Position numbers and translations under genes: made by a program. Below are positions 45,082 through 54,474 of a stretch of DNA of 64,000 bases, piece after piece (the stretch's first letter is position 1; every line of letters starts with the position of its first letter). The notes under the pieces were generated by a model, which saw nothing but the letters and a program-made list of their open reading frames with translations, made no database searches and was not told where the DNA came from. The DNA is taken from the NCBI GenBank assembly GCA_019418545.1, contig DYBQ01000003.1, forward strand, positions 1-64,000. The letters run 5' to 3'. This DNA is from Clostridiales bacterium (GTDB lineage: Bacteria > Bacillota > Clostridia > Oscillospirales > Acutalibacteraceae).

Positions 45082-45948
45082 ATGAAATCGGCAGAATCCC
45101 AAGCCTATTATGAGGACCGGTATGGCCGGATTGCAGACATTCAAGCCGTAGAAGCGGATTCTATCAGCTTTCCGCTTCACCTGCACAATGATTTGGAATT
45201 ATTTCTGGTTCGCAGCGGATGTATCCGAGTCACCGTTGGAAAAGAAGAGGCTGAACTTAAATCGGGGGAATTTACACTCATTTTTCCCAACATGGCCCAC
45301 GCTTATCTTTGCCTTGAAAACGGCAGTCAGTATACCATGGTCGTTTGCAGTCCGTCCCTTGCAGGAGAATACTTATCAAGACTGACACACTACCGTCCTC
45401 AAAATCCATTTTTGCAGGATGTCCCTCTTCATCCAGATATCCCCTATGCTATGCATGGGTTAGTTATGCAGGCGGCCAATCAGCCCGATGAAGAAATTTT
45501 CCGAGCTCTAATACAGCTAATTTTAGCCCGCAGCTTACAAAAAATGGTATTGGAGCCTGCGAGAGAGCCAAAATCTATGGACTTAACAGGCCGGCTCATA
45601 CGGTATTTAGCCGACCATTTTCAAGAGCCTCTTTCGCTCGATAGCGTTGCCCGGGATTTAGCAGTTAGTAAATACCATCTTTCCCATGTTTTTTCCAATC
45701 GCCTTCATACCAGTTTTACAGATTATGTAAACTTTCTCCGGTTAAACCGGGCTCGGGAATTGCTTTTAATGACAGACGATAGTGTTTTGGAAATCGCACT
45801 TTCTTGTGGATTTTCCAGTCAGCGTACCTTCAATCGGACATTCCGGGAATATTTTGGAAAAACTCCCCGGGAGTTTCGCTCAGAAAAAGCGTTTCCCCCT
45901 GCCCAGACATGTCAAAGCGCAGAGGGAAAGCAAAAAGATACTCTATAA
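45082..45948 (+). CDS. AraC-family transcriptional regulator, cupin type
   Basis: 288 residues. N-terminal cupin-like ligand domain (SFPLHLHNDLELFLVRSG) and C-terminal AraC helix-turn-helices (LSLDSVARDLAVSKYHLSHVF, then VLEIALSCGFSSQRTFNRTFREYFGKTPREF). Probably senses a sugar and activates the divergent oxidoreductase operon. AAGGAAG lies 8 nt before the ATG at 45082. Converges on the ABC-2 permease gene with 8 nt between stops. Confidence 0.9.
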   Translation: MKSAESQAYYEDRYGRIADIQAVEADSISFPLHLHNDLELFLVRSGCIRVTVGKEEAELKSGEFTLIFPNMAHAYLCLENGSQYTMVVCSPSLAGEYLSRLTHYRPQNPFLQDVPLHPDIPYAMHGLVMQAANQPDEEIFRALIQLILARSLQKMVLEPAREPKSMDLTGRLIRYLADHFQEPLSLDSVARDLAVSKYHLSHVFSNRLHTSFTDYVNFLRLNRARELLLMTDDSVLEIALSCGFSSQRTFNRTFREYFGKTPREFRSEKAFPPAQTCQSAEGKQKDTL

Positions 45949-45956
45949 AATTTACA

Positions 45957-46754
45957 TTATAAGCTCAAATTCCTACGGCAAAAAACTCCAATGCCTCCAG
46001 CATAAAATATAAAAGAACCGGCAAACAGCACAGCTATCTGCCACACAACACCATCCCCGGCTGCAATGGCTTTGGAATCAAACAGGGTCAGTGGCGTCAG
46101 ATACAGGAGAAATTCCCAGCTTTCGTCCATCTGCCCCAGCATTTGCAGCAGGATAAATACAATACACAGCCCGGCCCCCACGCCGATAGCCCAGCGGCTT
46201 TCCTGAAAACTGCACGCACTGCAAAAGCACAGCCCCGCCAGAAACTCCAACATTCCCAACAGGCAGAAGTTTAGAAATACAAACTGCCCTCCGTCCAGTT
46301 CTCCGGGAAACATGGTTTCGGACAGCACCAGCCCGCACAGCGTCTCATACACAACAGCCGCCAATACACACATAGCCAGCACCACCGCCTGTGTCAAGGC
46401 AATGGAAGCACGCGAATGGGGTGTTGCCAGCAGACAGGCCATGGAACCCCTATCGATATATCGGGCCATCAGCCGACTGGAAAGGAAAAGAATCATCACC
46501 AGCGGCAGGCAAATTAGCAAAAATCCATAGAGGTAATTGGCCAAAAACTCCAACAGTGTGCTGCCCGGCGCATCCATCCCAAAAGCAGAAAACAGTTCGG
46601 GCATACTTTCCATCATGAGCTGCAAGCTTCCGCCCATTTCCGGGTCAAACATGCTGATAATCACGCCTGTGTACAGGGTGAAAATCCCGCAGAAAATCAG
46701 GACGATTTTATAATTGACCCGCCATTCCCGGCGGAAAAGAGTCCATACCATCAT
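45957..46754 (-). CDS. ABC-2 type exporter permease
   Basis: 265 residues and six predicted membrane helices. It starts MMVWTLFRREWRVNYK, the usual amphipathic entry of ABC-2 permeases. Its ATG overlaps the ATPase stop as ATGA. Cargo unknown. No terminator is visible between this gene and the convergent AraC gene. Confidence 0.85.
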   Translation of the reverse strand: MMVWTLFRREWRVNYKIVLIFCGIFTLYTGVIISMFDPEMGGSLQLMMESMPELFSAFGMDAPGSTLLEFLANYLYGFLLICLPLVMILFLSSRLMARYIDRGSMACLLATPHSRASIALTQAVVLAMCVLAAVVYETLCGLVLSETMFPGELDGGQFVFLNFCLLGMLEFLAGLCFCSACSFQESRWAIGVGAGLCIVFILLQMLGQMDESWEFLLYLTPLTLFDSKAIAAGDGVVWQIAVLFAGSFIFYAGGIGVFCRRNLSL

Positions 46755-47665
46755 GCTTCCCCCTTCCGGTCAGCGGCTTTTTCTTCTCCGTAATATCCAA
46801 GAAACATATCTTCCAGTGTCTGTGTCCGCAGCTGTAAATCCGTTACCCCACAGCCTGCCATCTTTTGCAGCAGCAGAGAGAGGTTTTCCCTCCCGGAAAC
46901 AGAAATTTCCACCCGGTTTTCATGCCGAACGGCCCCGTCCCACTGATTGGCTGCTTTTTCGGCTTCCTTTTCCCCGGGAAATACAAACTGATAGGTTTTG
47001 ACCTTGCTTTTCCGCAGGGAATCCATTTCCTCTATGGCTGCAATGCGGCCTTTTTTCAAAATTGCCACCCGGCTGCAGGTACGCTCTGCTTCCTCAAAGA
47101 GGTGGCTGGACAGGAACACCGTCGCGCCCCGCTGCCGGCTTTCATGCACCAGCTCCAAAAAACGGTTCTGCATCAGCGGGTCCAGTCCGCTGGTGGGTTC
47201 GTCCAGAATCAAAATTTCCGGTTTTGCCATAAAGGCGTTGAGAATCCCCAGCTTCTGTTTGGTTCCCTTACTCATGCGGCGAATCCGCTGTTTTCCGTCC
47301 AGCTCAAAAAGCTCGGACAGGCGCTTGGCTTCCGCCAAATCAGAAATACCCTTCATTCCAGCCATGAACCGCAGGAACTGCTCGCCGGTCATGTCATCCG
47401 GCAGCGCCAGTTCTCCGGGAAGATAGCCCACATGCGCCTGAATTTTTTTCGCGTCCCGAAAACAGTCCATCCCCAAAATCCGCGCACTGCCTTTCTGGGG
47501 TCGGATAAACCCCATCAGCTGCCGGATGGTGGTGGTTTTTCCTGCACCATTGGGACCTAAAAATCCGAAAACCTCCCCTTTTACAAGGGTAAAGTTCAAA
47601 TCAAACACGCCCCGCCCTGCGCCATATTCTTTTGTCAGGTCGGATACTTCAATGACCGACTCCAT
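46751..47665 (-). CDS. ABC-2 type exporter ATP-binding protein
   Basis: 304 residues. Walker A GPNGAGKTT, signature region RMSKGTKQKLG in the place of LSGGQ, Walker B ILILDEPTSGLD and switch LSSHLFEEAERTC. Closest in style to bacitracin/multidrug CcmA-like ATPases. AAGGAGG lies 9 nt before the ATG at 47665. The operon promoter is flanked by an inverted repeat. Confidence 0.9.
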   Translation of the reverse strand: MESVIEVSDLTKEYGAGRGVFDLNFTLVKGEVFGFLGPNGAGKTTTIRQLMGFIRPQKGSARILGMDCFRDAKKIQAHVGYLPGELALPDDMTGEQFLRFMAGMKGISDLAEAKRLSELFELDGKQRIRRMSKGTKQKLGILNAFMAKPEILILDEPTSGLDPLMQNRFLELVHESRQRGATVFLSSHLFEEAERTCSRVAILKKGRIAAIEEMDSLRKSKVKTYQFVFPGEKEAEKAANQWDGAVRHENRVEISVSGRENLSLLLQKMAGCGVTDLQLRTQTLEDMFLGYYGEEKAADRKGEA

Positions 47666-47796
47666 TACGATATTCCTCCTTGTCTTTTGGCTGCCAAATA
47701 TAGATGCAAAAAAGCACTTGTCTTTAAAATAGTAAACTGGCAAAATCGAAAAAAACGGCTGTGCCATCTAAGCTCCCCATTTTGGGTTGACCTTCC

Positions 47797-47842
47797 AGTC
47801 AATCTTTGGTTTCATTATAGGGGATTGACTGAGATTTACAAG
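47797..47842 (-). promoter_or_regulatory. ABC-2 operon promoter with 9-bp inverted repeat around the -10
   Basis: Minus strand TTGTAA (47842-47837), 16 bp, TATAAT (47820-47815). Perfect arms CAGTCAATC (47797-47805) and GATTGACTG (47824-47832) bracket the -10, 18 bp apart, a position suited to a repressor. Confidence 0.6.
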
Positions 47843-47900
47843 GGGGATTTCGTTTAAAATGTCTACTGGCTGATTTCCAAGTAAAATGCCATAGTTTTCC

Positions 47901-47929
47901 TTGCAACTATTCCATAAACATGATACACT
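47901..47929 (+). promoter_or_regulatory. Promoter of glyS
   Basis: TTGCAA (47901-47906), 17 bp, TACACT (47924-47929). The ~95-nt leader contains a 14-bp direct repeat (GCCGCAGCCAGCGG at 47952-47965 and 47995-48008) but no T-box elements. Confidence 0.65.
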
Positions 47930-48028
47930 GAAAAGGACGCTTTGAGAGAAAGCCGCAGCCAGCGGACGGCTCAAACGCGCAAATCAACACAAGTGCCGCA
48001 GCCAGCGGCGCAGGATGGAGGAAATAAT

Positions 48029-49411
48029 ATGTTAGCAACCGACAAGACCATGGAAACCATCGTCGCCCTTTGCAAAGGCCGTGGATTTATCTTCCCCGGC
48101 TCCGAAATTTACGGAGGTCTCTCCAACAGCTGGGACTACGGCCCTCTGGGTATGGCGTTCAAGGATAACGTAAAGAACGCGTGGAAAAAGAAGTTCATTC
48201 AGGAAAGCCCCTACAACGTGGGTCTGGATTCTGCAATCCTCATGAACCCCGAAGTATGGGTGGCAACCGGCCATGTGGGCGGTTTCTCCGACCCGCTGAT
48301 GGACTGCCGCGACTGTAAGACCCGTCACCGCGCCGACAAGCTCATCGAGGACTTCACCGGCGAATCCGCCGACGGCTGGACCAACGAGCAGATGCAGAGC
48401 TTCATTCAGGAGCACGGCATCACCTGCCCCAACTGCGGCAGCAAAAACTTCACCGATATCCGTCAGTTCAACCTTATGTTCAAGACCTTCCAGGGCGTGA
48501 CTGAGGACGCAAAGAACCAGCTGTATCTCCGTCCCGAGACGGCACAGGGTATCTTTGTTAACTTCCCCGCTATCCAGCGCACCACCCGCAAGAAGGTTCC
48601 CTTCGGTGTGTGCCAAGTGGGCAAAAGCTTCCGCAATGAGATTACCCCCGGTAACTTCACCTTCCGTACCCGCGAGTTCGAGCAGATGGAGTGCGAGTTC
48701 TTCTGCAAGCCCGGCACTGATTTGGACTGGTTCTATTACTGGAAAGACTTCTGCAAAAACTGGCTGCTGTCTCTGGGCATGAAGGAAGAAAACATGCGCC
48801 TGCGTGACCACCGTCCCGAGGAGCTGTCCTTCTACTCCAAGGCTACCACCGATATTGAGTATCTGTTCCCCTTCGGCTGGGGCGAGCTGTGGGGCATTGC
48901 CGACCGTACTGATTATGATTTGGGCCGTCATCAGGAGCATTCTGGAAAAGATTTGTCCTATTTTGACCCAGAAACCAACACCCGCTATATTCCCTATGTA
49001 GTCGAGCCCTCTCTGGGTGCTGACCGTGTGGCACTGGCTTTCCTGTGCGACGCTTATGACGAGGAAGTTGTGGACGCAGAGAAAAACGACACCCGCGTGG
49101 TGCTGCGCCTGCATCCCTATCTGGCTCCCTTCAAGGCTGCCATTCTGCCCCTTTCCAAAAAGCTCAGCGAAAAGGCCCGCGAGGTCTATGCACAGCTGGC
49201 CAAGGAGTTCATGGTGGACTTTGACGACGCTGGCTCCATCGGTAAGCGCTATCGCCGTCAGGACGAAATCGGTACCCCCATGTGCATCACCTATGACTTT
49301 GACAGCGAGAATGATGGCTGCGTGACCATCCGTGACCGTGACACCATGGCACAGGAGCGCGTTTCCATCGATAAGCTGGCAGACTACATTCGCGAGAAAA
49401 TCGCTTTCTAA
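48029..49411 (+). CDS. glyS: Glycyl-tRNA synthetase, single-chain type
   Basis: Charges tRNA-Gly. 460 residues of the alpha2 class II form (not the alpha2beta2 form). [14 protein letters not shown], zinc-type cysteines C-R-D-C and C-P-N-C, motif 2 region FRNEITP then [14 protein letters not shown], motif 3 with [10 protein letters not shown], and the C-terminal anticodon-binding domain. GGAGG lies 7 nt before the ATG; the in-frame TTG at 47942 is not needed. Codon use is strongly biased and GC-rich compared with neighbours, as expected for a highly expressed housekeeping gene. Confidence 0.97.
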   Translation: MLATDKTMETIVALCKGRGFIFPGSEIYGGLSNSWDYGPLGMAFKDNVKNAWKKKFIQESPYNVGLDSAILMNPEVWVATGHVGGFSDPLMDCRDCKTRHRADKLIEDFTGESADGWTNEQMQSFIQEHGITCPNCGSKNFTDIRQFNLMFKTFQGVTEDAKNQLYLRPETAQGIFVNFPAIQRTTRKKVPFGVCQVGKSFRNEITPGNFTFRTREFEQMECEFFCKPGTDLDWFYYWKDFCKNWLLSLGMKEENMRLRDHRPEELSFYSKATTDIEYLFPFGWGELWGIADRTDYDLGRHQEHSGKDLSYFDPETNTRYIPYVVEPSLGADRVALAFLCDAYDEEVVDAEKNDTRVVLRLHPYLAPFKAAILPLSKKLSEKAREVYAQLAKEFMVDFDDAGSIGKRYRRQDEIGTPMCITYDFDSENDGCVTIRDRDTMAQERVSIDKLADYIREKIAF

Positions 49412-49433
49412 GAGAAAATCTTGTTATTGACAG

Positions 49434-49478
49434 CAGGCTCTATTCCGGGACTCTCCGGCAATAGAGTCTGCTTTTTTT
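49434..49478 (+). terminator. Terminator of glyS
   Basis: GCAGGCTCTATT pairs with AATAGAGTCTGC (one G-T), inner CCGG/CCGG, then seven Ts. Confidence 0.9.
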
Positions 49479-49522
49479 GCATAAATTTCTTTCCAAAAAT
49501 GGGAAAAACATTTTGGGCTCCC

Positions 49523-49551
49523 TTGTCGCTTTTATGAAAATACTGTATACT
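49523..49551 (+). promoter_or_regulatory. Promoter of agrA-agrC-like genes
   Basis: TTGTCG (49523-49528), 17 bp, TATACT (49546-49551), about 77 nt before the response-regulator start. Confidence 0.7.
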
Positions 49552-49627
49552 TTATTACTATAAATCAGTTATAATAAAAAGGGATATTCCCTGATAATAC
49601 TATCGAAAATCTGGGCAGGTGAACAAA

Positions 49628-50347
49628 ATGAATATGGTAGTCTGTGACGATGACCGTACTTTTGTCAAGATTTTTGAAAATGCCATTAAGGTCATTATGG
49701 AAGAAAAAGGGATTGACTGCACGGTTTTCTGCTATGATAATCCACTTACAATGCTTGAGCAGACAACCGTTCAGCCAAACACGGTATTTTTTCTTGATAT
49801 TGATATGCCGCAATTAACCGGATTTGAAACAGCTGATAAGCTGCGGAAACGTTTGGGAAAGTTTGATGTTGTATTTGTGACAAATCGAGAAGAACTTGTC
49901 TTCCAATCTTTTGAATACTCTCCCATTGCTTTTATCCGAAAAAGATATTTTCGGAAAGAGCTTTCTCAGCTGCTAAACCGCCTTTTCAGCGGATACCGCT
50001 TACAGGATACCGTTATTGAGGTTTTAGAGCAAAGAGGGAAAAATCGGGTTATACGTAATGTGCCGCTGCGCGATATTCTTTATATAGATAACGAGAAAAA
50101 TTATGTGAAGATTATAACGGCCAATGCCGAATACAGCCGTCGTTCAACACTAAATCAAATGGAAAAGGAGCTTTCTCCTTTTGGGTTTATTCGGGTTCAT
50201 GCTGGTTTTTTAGTAAACTATCAGTATATTGAGTCATTTGAACGCGAATATTTGCGCTTGACCAATCGAGCCATGATTCCATTGAGCCGAAGCAAACGGG
50301 AAAAAGCCTGTGAGTCCTGGTATCGTTTGCTTGGAGGGATGATATGA
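49628..50347 (+). CDS. LytTR response regulator, AgrA type
   Basis: 239 residues. Receiver domain with acidic pocket VVCDDD and phospho-acceptor Asp in FFLDIDMPQLTG. The LytTR DNA-binding domain follows from about residue 130 (DILYIDNEKNYVKI, FIRVHAGFLVNYQYI). The ATG at 49628 follows AGGTGA; a GTG at 49619 is an alternative. Translationally coupled by ATGA to the histidine kinase. Expected to activate agrBD through a LytTR site; a candidate lies at 51681. Confidence 0.9.
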   Translation: MNMVVCDDDRTFVKIFENAIKVIMEEKGIDCTVFCYDNPLTMLEQTTVQPNTVFFLDIDMPQLTGFETADKLRKRLGKFDVVFVTNREELVFQSFEYSPIAFIRKRYFRKELSQLLNRLFSGYRLQDTVIEVLEQRGKNRVIRNVPLRDILYIDNEKNYVKIITANAEYSRRSTLNQMEKELSPFGFIRVHAGFLVNYQYIESFEREYLRLTNRAMIPLSRSKREKACESWYRLLGGMI

Positions 50348-51690
50348 CAGAAACATTCTTGTGGACATTATTTGAAATCTTTGTAACAGTTTTGGAAGCC
50401 ACCTGTACTGTTTATTTTTTACATGGAATTTTGAGATTCCGGCTTTCCGGTAAAGCACGAATTATTTGCCCAATCATACTGTGCTTACTGCAAACCATTT
50501 TGATTTGTGCAGTTAATCTTACTCATGTAATTTCTTGGGCTATTGTAGAAATTTTTCTTTTTATTCTTTACTATACCTATGCTTATTTTTGTCTCGATGG
50601 GAATTTTATTCAAAAACTTATTTTTTCCATTGCGGATGTATTGCTGCTGCGTCTCACTACCACAATTCTAGTTTTTTGTATGAGCCTGTTGTCCAATACA
50701 ACCATAGACAATATGATAAATGAAAACAGCTGGATTCGTTTTGGTACAGTGATTTTGATTCGACTCTCTCATTTTTATCTCTGCGCCATAGCGGTAAAGC
50801 TGTTTCAAAAACACCGAAAACCACAAAAAATGGAATGTTATCTGCTGACCATCAACTTTGTTTTGCTGGATGCTGCATTAGCACTGAGTTTTAACCTGTT
50901 GGCCAGTGATACTCTTTCCCAGCAAAACAAAGGGCTTCTTTTGGGAATTGTGTGGATTCTGGCAATCATGGGTATTATTTCTTATTCTTTCCTTTTATAT
51001 GCCGGCCAAAAAAGTGAACGGGAAACCACTGAAGTATTAAATCGACATAAAGAAAAATTCAATCAAAACGAGGTTGAAATCCTCTACGAAAATTATCTCG
51101 AAATGCAGCGGGTTCGCCATGATATGAAAAACCATCTGCTGTGTCTCAGCGAAATGCTTCGTACCGGCCATTACAAAGAGGCAGAAGACTTTTGCAATAG
51201 TATCAATGACGATATTGAATCTGTCCAAAGCTATATATTGTCTGATAACCCAGCAGTAGGCAGCTTGATAAACTGCAAAATTGGCCAAGCTAAAAAGCGA
51301 GGCATTACTGTAAAATGCCTGCTCACCGTCCCCATGAAAGATTTTCCTTATAATTTGGAATTATGCGGGGCACTGGGGAACCTTTTGGATAACGCCATTG
51401 AAGCCAATGAACATCTGCCTTCAGGAGAAAAAAATATGTCTTTGGAAATGAAGTATGTTCATGACATGATGGTCATTAAAGTCAGTAATCCCATTAAGGG
51501 GCCGGTATTAAAAAATGGCACTCTTCCAGAAACCACGAAAACCGATAAAAAATATCATGGTTTTGGCCGAAGCAACACGGAATCCTATGTGCGCCGAATG
51601 AATGGAAAATTGTTGTATTCCGACAGTAACGGCTTGTTTACCGCTGCCATTTTTCTTCCTTATGGGAAAAATCGTACAATTTATCCCTAA
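50344..51690 (+). CDS. Sensor histidine kinase, AgrC type (GHKL)
   Basis: 448 residues. Six to seven membrane helices over the first ~220 residues, then a coiled segment, the phospho-acceptor motif RHDMKNH, and an ATPase domain with NLLDNAIEAN and HGFGRSN. This is the topology of AgrC-like peptide receptors. Partner of the LytTR regulator and probable receptor for the peptide made by agrB/agrD just downstream. Confidence 0.9.
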   Translation: MTETFLWTLFEIFVTVLEATCTVYFLHGILRFRLSGKARIICPIILCLLQTILICAVNLTHVISWAIVEIFLFILYYTYAYFCLDGNFIQKLIFSIADVLLLRLTTTILVFCMSLLSNTTIDNMINENSWIRFGTVILIRLSHFYLCAIAVKLFQKHRKPQKMECYLLTINFVLLDAALALSFNLLASDTLSQQNKGLLLGIVWILAIMGIISYSFLLYAGQKSERETTEVLNRHKEKFNQNEVEILYENYLEMQRVRHDMKNHLLCLSEMLRTGHYKEAEDFCNSINDDIESVQSYILSDNPAVGSLINCKIGQAKKRGITVKCLLTVPMKDFPYNLELCGALGNLLDNAIEANEHLPSGEKNMSLEMKYVHDMMVIKVSNPIKGPVLKNGTLPETTKTDKKYHGFGRSNTESYVRRMNGKLLYSDSNGLFTAAIFLPYGKNRTIYP

Positions 51691-51743
51691 ATCATGCAAA
51701 TTATCCCACATGTATTGATTTTTGCTGGTTTCAACGGTATCAT
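51681..51743 (+). promoter_or_regulatory. agrBD promoter with candidate LytTR direct repeats
   Basis: TTGATT (51715-51720), 17 bp, TATCAT (51738-51743). Upstream, TTATCCC occurs twice (51681-51687 and 51701-51707), 20 bp apart. That is close to the two-turn spacing of LytTR regulators; the first copy lies in the end of the kinase gene. Confidence 0.5.
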
Positions 51744-51778
51744 TATGACAGAATCCTTGAGTTTGGAATGATACATAG

Positions 51779-52381
51779 ATGATTGCTTCTGTTTCTGATT
51801 GGATTGCGGATTTCTTTGTATCTCATGGTGTGATTGCGGTTGAGGAAAAAGAGGTATATGCTTACGGCTTTGCGGCCATCATTTCTACTGTTATCAGTTA
51901 TGGGATTATTTTGGCGATTGCGGCTGTTTTGCATTGTATTTGGCTGTGGATAGTCTTTATTCTCTGTTTTTCCCCCTTAAGAAGATACAGTGGTGGATAT
52001 CACGCTTCTTCTTATGTTCGATGTAAGACAATTTATGCCATAACATTTTTGTTGATTGCTCTTGCAGTAATCTTTTTATCCCAATGGGATTTATGGTTTC
52101 TTCCAATACTCCTAGCGATTTTCAGTGTAATTGTTGTTTGTAAATTTGCTCCTGTAATTCCTCGGAACAAAGAGCTTTTGCAGGAAGAAATTGCTGCAAA
52201 CCGTCGAAAAAGCATATGGATTGTTTGCATCGAAGGATTTTGTGTGCTTATATTTTTAAAATGGTATTATGCCATATCTCTTTCCATTTCATTCATCATG
52301 CTGGCTGTGTCCTTTGCACTGTTAGCTGAAATATTCATTACCAAAAGGAGTGTTCACTCATGCAGAAAAAATCTCTGTTAA
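51779..52381 (+). CDS. AgrB-like peptide-processing membrane protease
   Basis: 200 residues and five to six membrane helices. RRYSGGYHASSYVRC carries the catalytic His and, seven residues on, the Cys, exactly as in AgrB. It cuts the AgrD precursor and closes the thiolactone. The ribosome site (GGA) is weak. The 3' end overlaps the agrD start by 22 nt. Confidence 0.92.
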   Translation: MIASVSDWIADFFVSHGVIAVEEKEVYAYGFAAIISTVISYGIILAIAAVLHCIWLWIVFILCFSPLRRYSGGYHASSYVRCKTIYAITFLLIALAVIFLSQWDLWFLPILLAIFSVIVVCKFAPVIPRNKELLQEEIAANRRKSIWIVCIEGFCVLIFLKWYYAISLSISFIMLAVSFALLAEIFITKRSVHSCRKNLC

Positions 52382-52503
52382 AAATGGTTTGCAATGCAGC
52401 TAAATCCGTTGCTGTTAAGAGCTGCGGTCAGACTTCCTTCCTGGACTTCTATCAGCCCAAAGAGCCTGCTATGCTGCGCAAAATGAAGGAAGAGAAGAAG
52501 TAA
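52360..52503 (+). CDS. AgrD-like autoinducer peptide precursor (47 aa)
   Basis: Small gene within and beyond the end of agrB. Amphipathic N-terminus (MQKKSLLKMVCNAAKSVAVK), a central SCGQTSFLDFYQPKEP and a charged tail ending EEKK. F-Y-Q-P-K-x-P is the common signature of clostridial cyclic-lactone autoinducer precursors. Cys22 is the likely ring residue, with the ring probably closing at one of the following hydrophobic residues; the exact mature peptide is not predictable from sequence. AAGGAG lies 10 nt before the ATG. Confidence 0.88.
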   Translation: MQKKSLLKMVCNAAKSVAVKSCGQTSFLDFYQPKEPAMLRKMKEEKK

Positions 52504-52529
52504 TTCCCCTTTTTTGATTTTTTCTTAGG

Positions 52530-52570
52530 CCGTTCTGCCGGTTATGCTCCCGGCAGAAACCGGTCTTTTA
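52530..52570 (+). terminator. Terminator of agrBD
   Basis: TTCTGCCGG (52533-52541) pairs with CCGGCAGAA (52550-52558), followed by TCTTTTAT. Confidence 0.8.
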
Positions 52571-52607
52571 TGAAAATGCCTACAGAGCATGGATAGTTCG
52601 ATTTCCC

Positions 52608-52656
52608 GCAAAGGCTCAGATAGACGACCTGTCTGTCTGAGCCTTTGCGCTTTTTT
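52608..52656 (+). terminator. Second rightward terminator
   Basis: 18-nt arms (52608-52625 and 52631-52648) with one mismatch, then CTTTTTTA. The T-run is only on the plus side, so it backs up the agrBD terminator; on the minus side it is a plain hairpin 19 nt after the exporter stop. Confidence 0.8.
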
Positions 52657-52674
52657 ATGTTTTTATCGTAAAGG

Positions 52675-54474
52675 TTATTCTCCAATTTGTGTACGATACA
52701 TCCTTGCATATTTGCCATTGAGAGCCATTAGCTGCTCATGGCTTCCCTTTTCTAAAACCCTGCCGTCCTCAATCAAAATGATGATATCCGAATCCTTAAT
52801 GGTAGACAGACGATGGGCAATAATAAAGGAAGTACGGCCTTGCGTAGCTGTCAGCATAGCACGGCGTATCTTTTGCTCCGTCACAGTATCAACGGAACTG
52901 GTAGCCTCATCCAAAATTAAAATTGGCGCATTGATTAATACAGCCCGGGCAATAGTTAAAAGCTGCCTTTCTCCCTGGCTCAACTCCGCTCCGCTTTGCG
53001 TAAGCACCGTATCATATTTTTGGGGCAGCCTCTGGATGAATGAATCAGCACCTGCCATCCGCGCTGCCTGCTCAATTTTCTCCAGGGAAGCCTCTTCATA
53101 TCCATAACTGATATTCTCTCTTACTGATTTGGCAAAAAGAGCAGTATCCTGTAATACTACTCCAAAACAACGCCGCAAATCCTCCATACGGTATTCCCGC
53201 AAGTCGTGGCCATCCAACAGAATCTTGCCTGCCGTTACATCATAAAATCGGGTAAGCAAATTGATAATCGTCGTCTTTCCCGCTCCGGTTGGGCCAACAA
53301 TCGCTATTCTGGTACCAGCAGCAATTTTGAGCGATACATCCTGTAGAATCGGCTTTTCAGGCTGATAACCAAAATACACATGCTGAAGTTCAAATTCTCC
53401 CCGAGGCATGGTCAGCGAAAGAGCATTGGGAGAATCTTCCGGTTCAGGCGGCTCATCCAAAATATCAAAAATACGTTCCGCACCGGCAACGGCTGTTTGA
53501 AAATTATTATAGATATTGGCAATGTCCACAAAGGGTCTGGAAAACTGCCGGCTATAAAGCAAAAAGCTGGTTATCATTCCAACCTGAATATATCCCATCA
53601 CTGCCATAATGCCGCTGATGATGGAAATCAGCACATAATTTAAATTGTTAATGACATTTGTAATCGGCATCAGATAACCCGACCAAGTGAGGGCTCTGGT
53701 AGAAATCTTCTGCAAGTTTTCATTCAAACTTTCAAACTGCTCGATGGATTCCTGCTCTCTGCAAAATGCCTTCACTACATTTACACCGGAAATAGTTTCT
53801 TCAATTTGCCCATTCAGCTGCCCCAATACTTTTTGCTGCTCTGCAAACATTTTGCGGGTACGGCGAGTAATGATACGGGTTAGCAATAAAATCAGCCCAA
53901 CACTGATGAGTGACACTGCTGTTAGAAGCAGATTTAGGGAAAGCATGATGCAGAAAATACCAACAATTGTAAAAAGGTAAGTCAAGAGCTGCGTTAGAGA
54001 ATTGGAAATGGTGGTGCTGATATTATCCACATCGTTGGTCAACCGGCTCATGAGCTCTCCATGCTGTTTTTTATCAAAAAAAGCCAGAGGCAAATTTTTC
54101 ATAACCGAAAACAGGGTGACACGAATATAGTGAATGATTCTTTGCCCGATAGCGGCCATAAAAAACTGCTGCAAAAATCGAACCAGCCAATCGCACAGGT
54201 ATAGCCCCAAAAGGGTAAGCACCAGTACAATCAATGGATTTCCTCTATCTACCGCAGTTACGGCACTGCCAATCACCAAAGGAGACAGAATGGAAGAAAT
54301 CGAAGTAAAAGCCGACAGCAATAAAATCCATCCCAACCCTTTTCGATGGCCTTTTGTTAAGGACCAAAGTCGGAGTGTCGTCCCCTTTAAATCTTTTGGC
54401 TTTTCTACCGGGCGCCCTCTCATCCTTCCTCTTCCCATTCCGGTGGGCGGCGGCATACCATTCCGTTCAGCCAT
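52675..54474 (-). CDS. Heterodimeric ABC exporter subunit with canonical Walker B
   Basis: 599 residues: Pro/Gly/Arg-rich tail, six-helix exporter domain, ATPase. Walker A GPTGAGKTT, Walker B ILILDEATSSVD with the catalytic Glu, but a degenerate signature ELSQGERQ. The partner has the complementary pattern, as in TM287/288, LmrCD and BmrCD. ATG 54474 follows GGAGGGGG and overlaps the upstream stop by 8 nt. Probably exports drugs, lipids or peptides; cargo unknown. Confidence 0.92.
   Translation of the reverse strand: MAERNGMPPPTGMGRGRMRGRPVEKPKDLKGTTLRLWSLTKGHRKGLGWILLLSAFTSISSILSPLVIGSAVTAVDRGNPLIVLVLTLLGLYLCDWLVRFLQQFFMAAIGQRIIHYIRVTLFSVMKNLPLAFFDKKQHGELMSRLTNDVDNISTTISNSLTQLLTYLFTIVGIFCIMLSLNLLLTAVSLISVGLILLLTRIITRRTRKMFAEQQKVLGQLNGQIEETISGVNVVKAFCREQESIEQFESLNENLQKISTRALTWSGYLMPITNVINNLNYVLISIISGIMAVMGYIQVGMITSFLLYSRQFSRPFVDIANIYNNFQTAVAGAERIFDILDEPPEPEDSPNALSLTMPRGEFELQHVYFGYQPEKPILQDVSLKIAAGTRIAIVGPTGAGKTTIINLLTRFYDVTAGKILLDGHDLREYRMEDLRRCFGVVLQDTALFAKSVRENISYGYEEASLEKIEQAARMAGADSFIQRLPQKYDTVLTQSGAELSQGERQLLTIARAVLINAPILILDEATSSVDTVTEQKIRRAMLTATQGRTSFIIAHRLSTIKDSDIIILIEDGRVLEKGSHEQLMALNGKYARMYRTQIGE

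Noticed and set aside
47930..48028. T-box riboswitch upstream of glyS
   Set aside because: The leader is only about 95 nt and lacks the conserved AGGGTGGNACCGCG-type T-box sequence; only a 14-bp direct repeat is seen.
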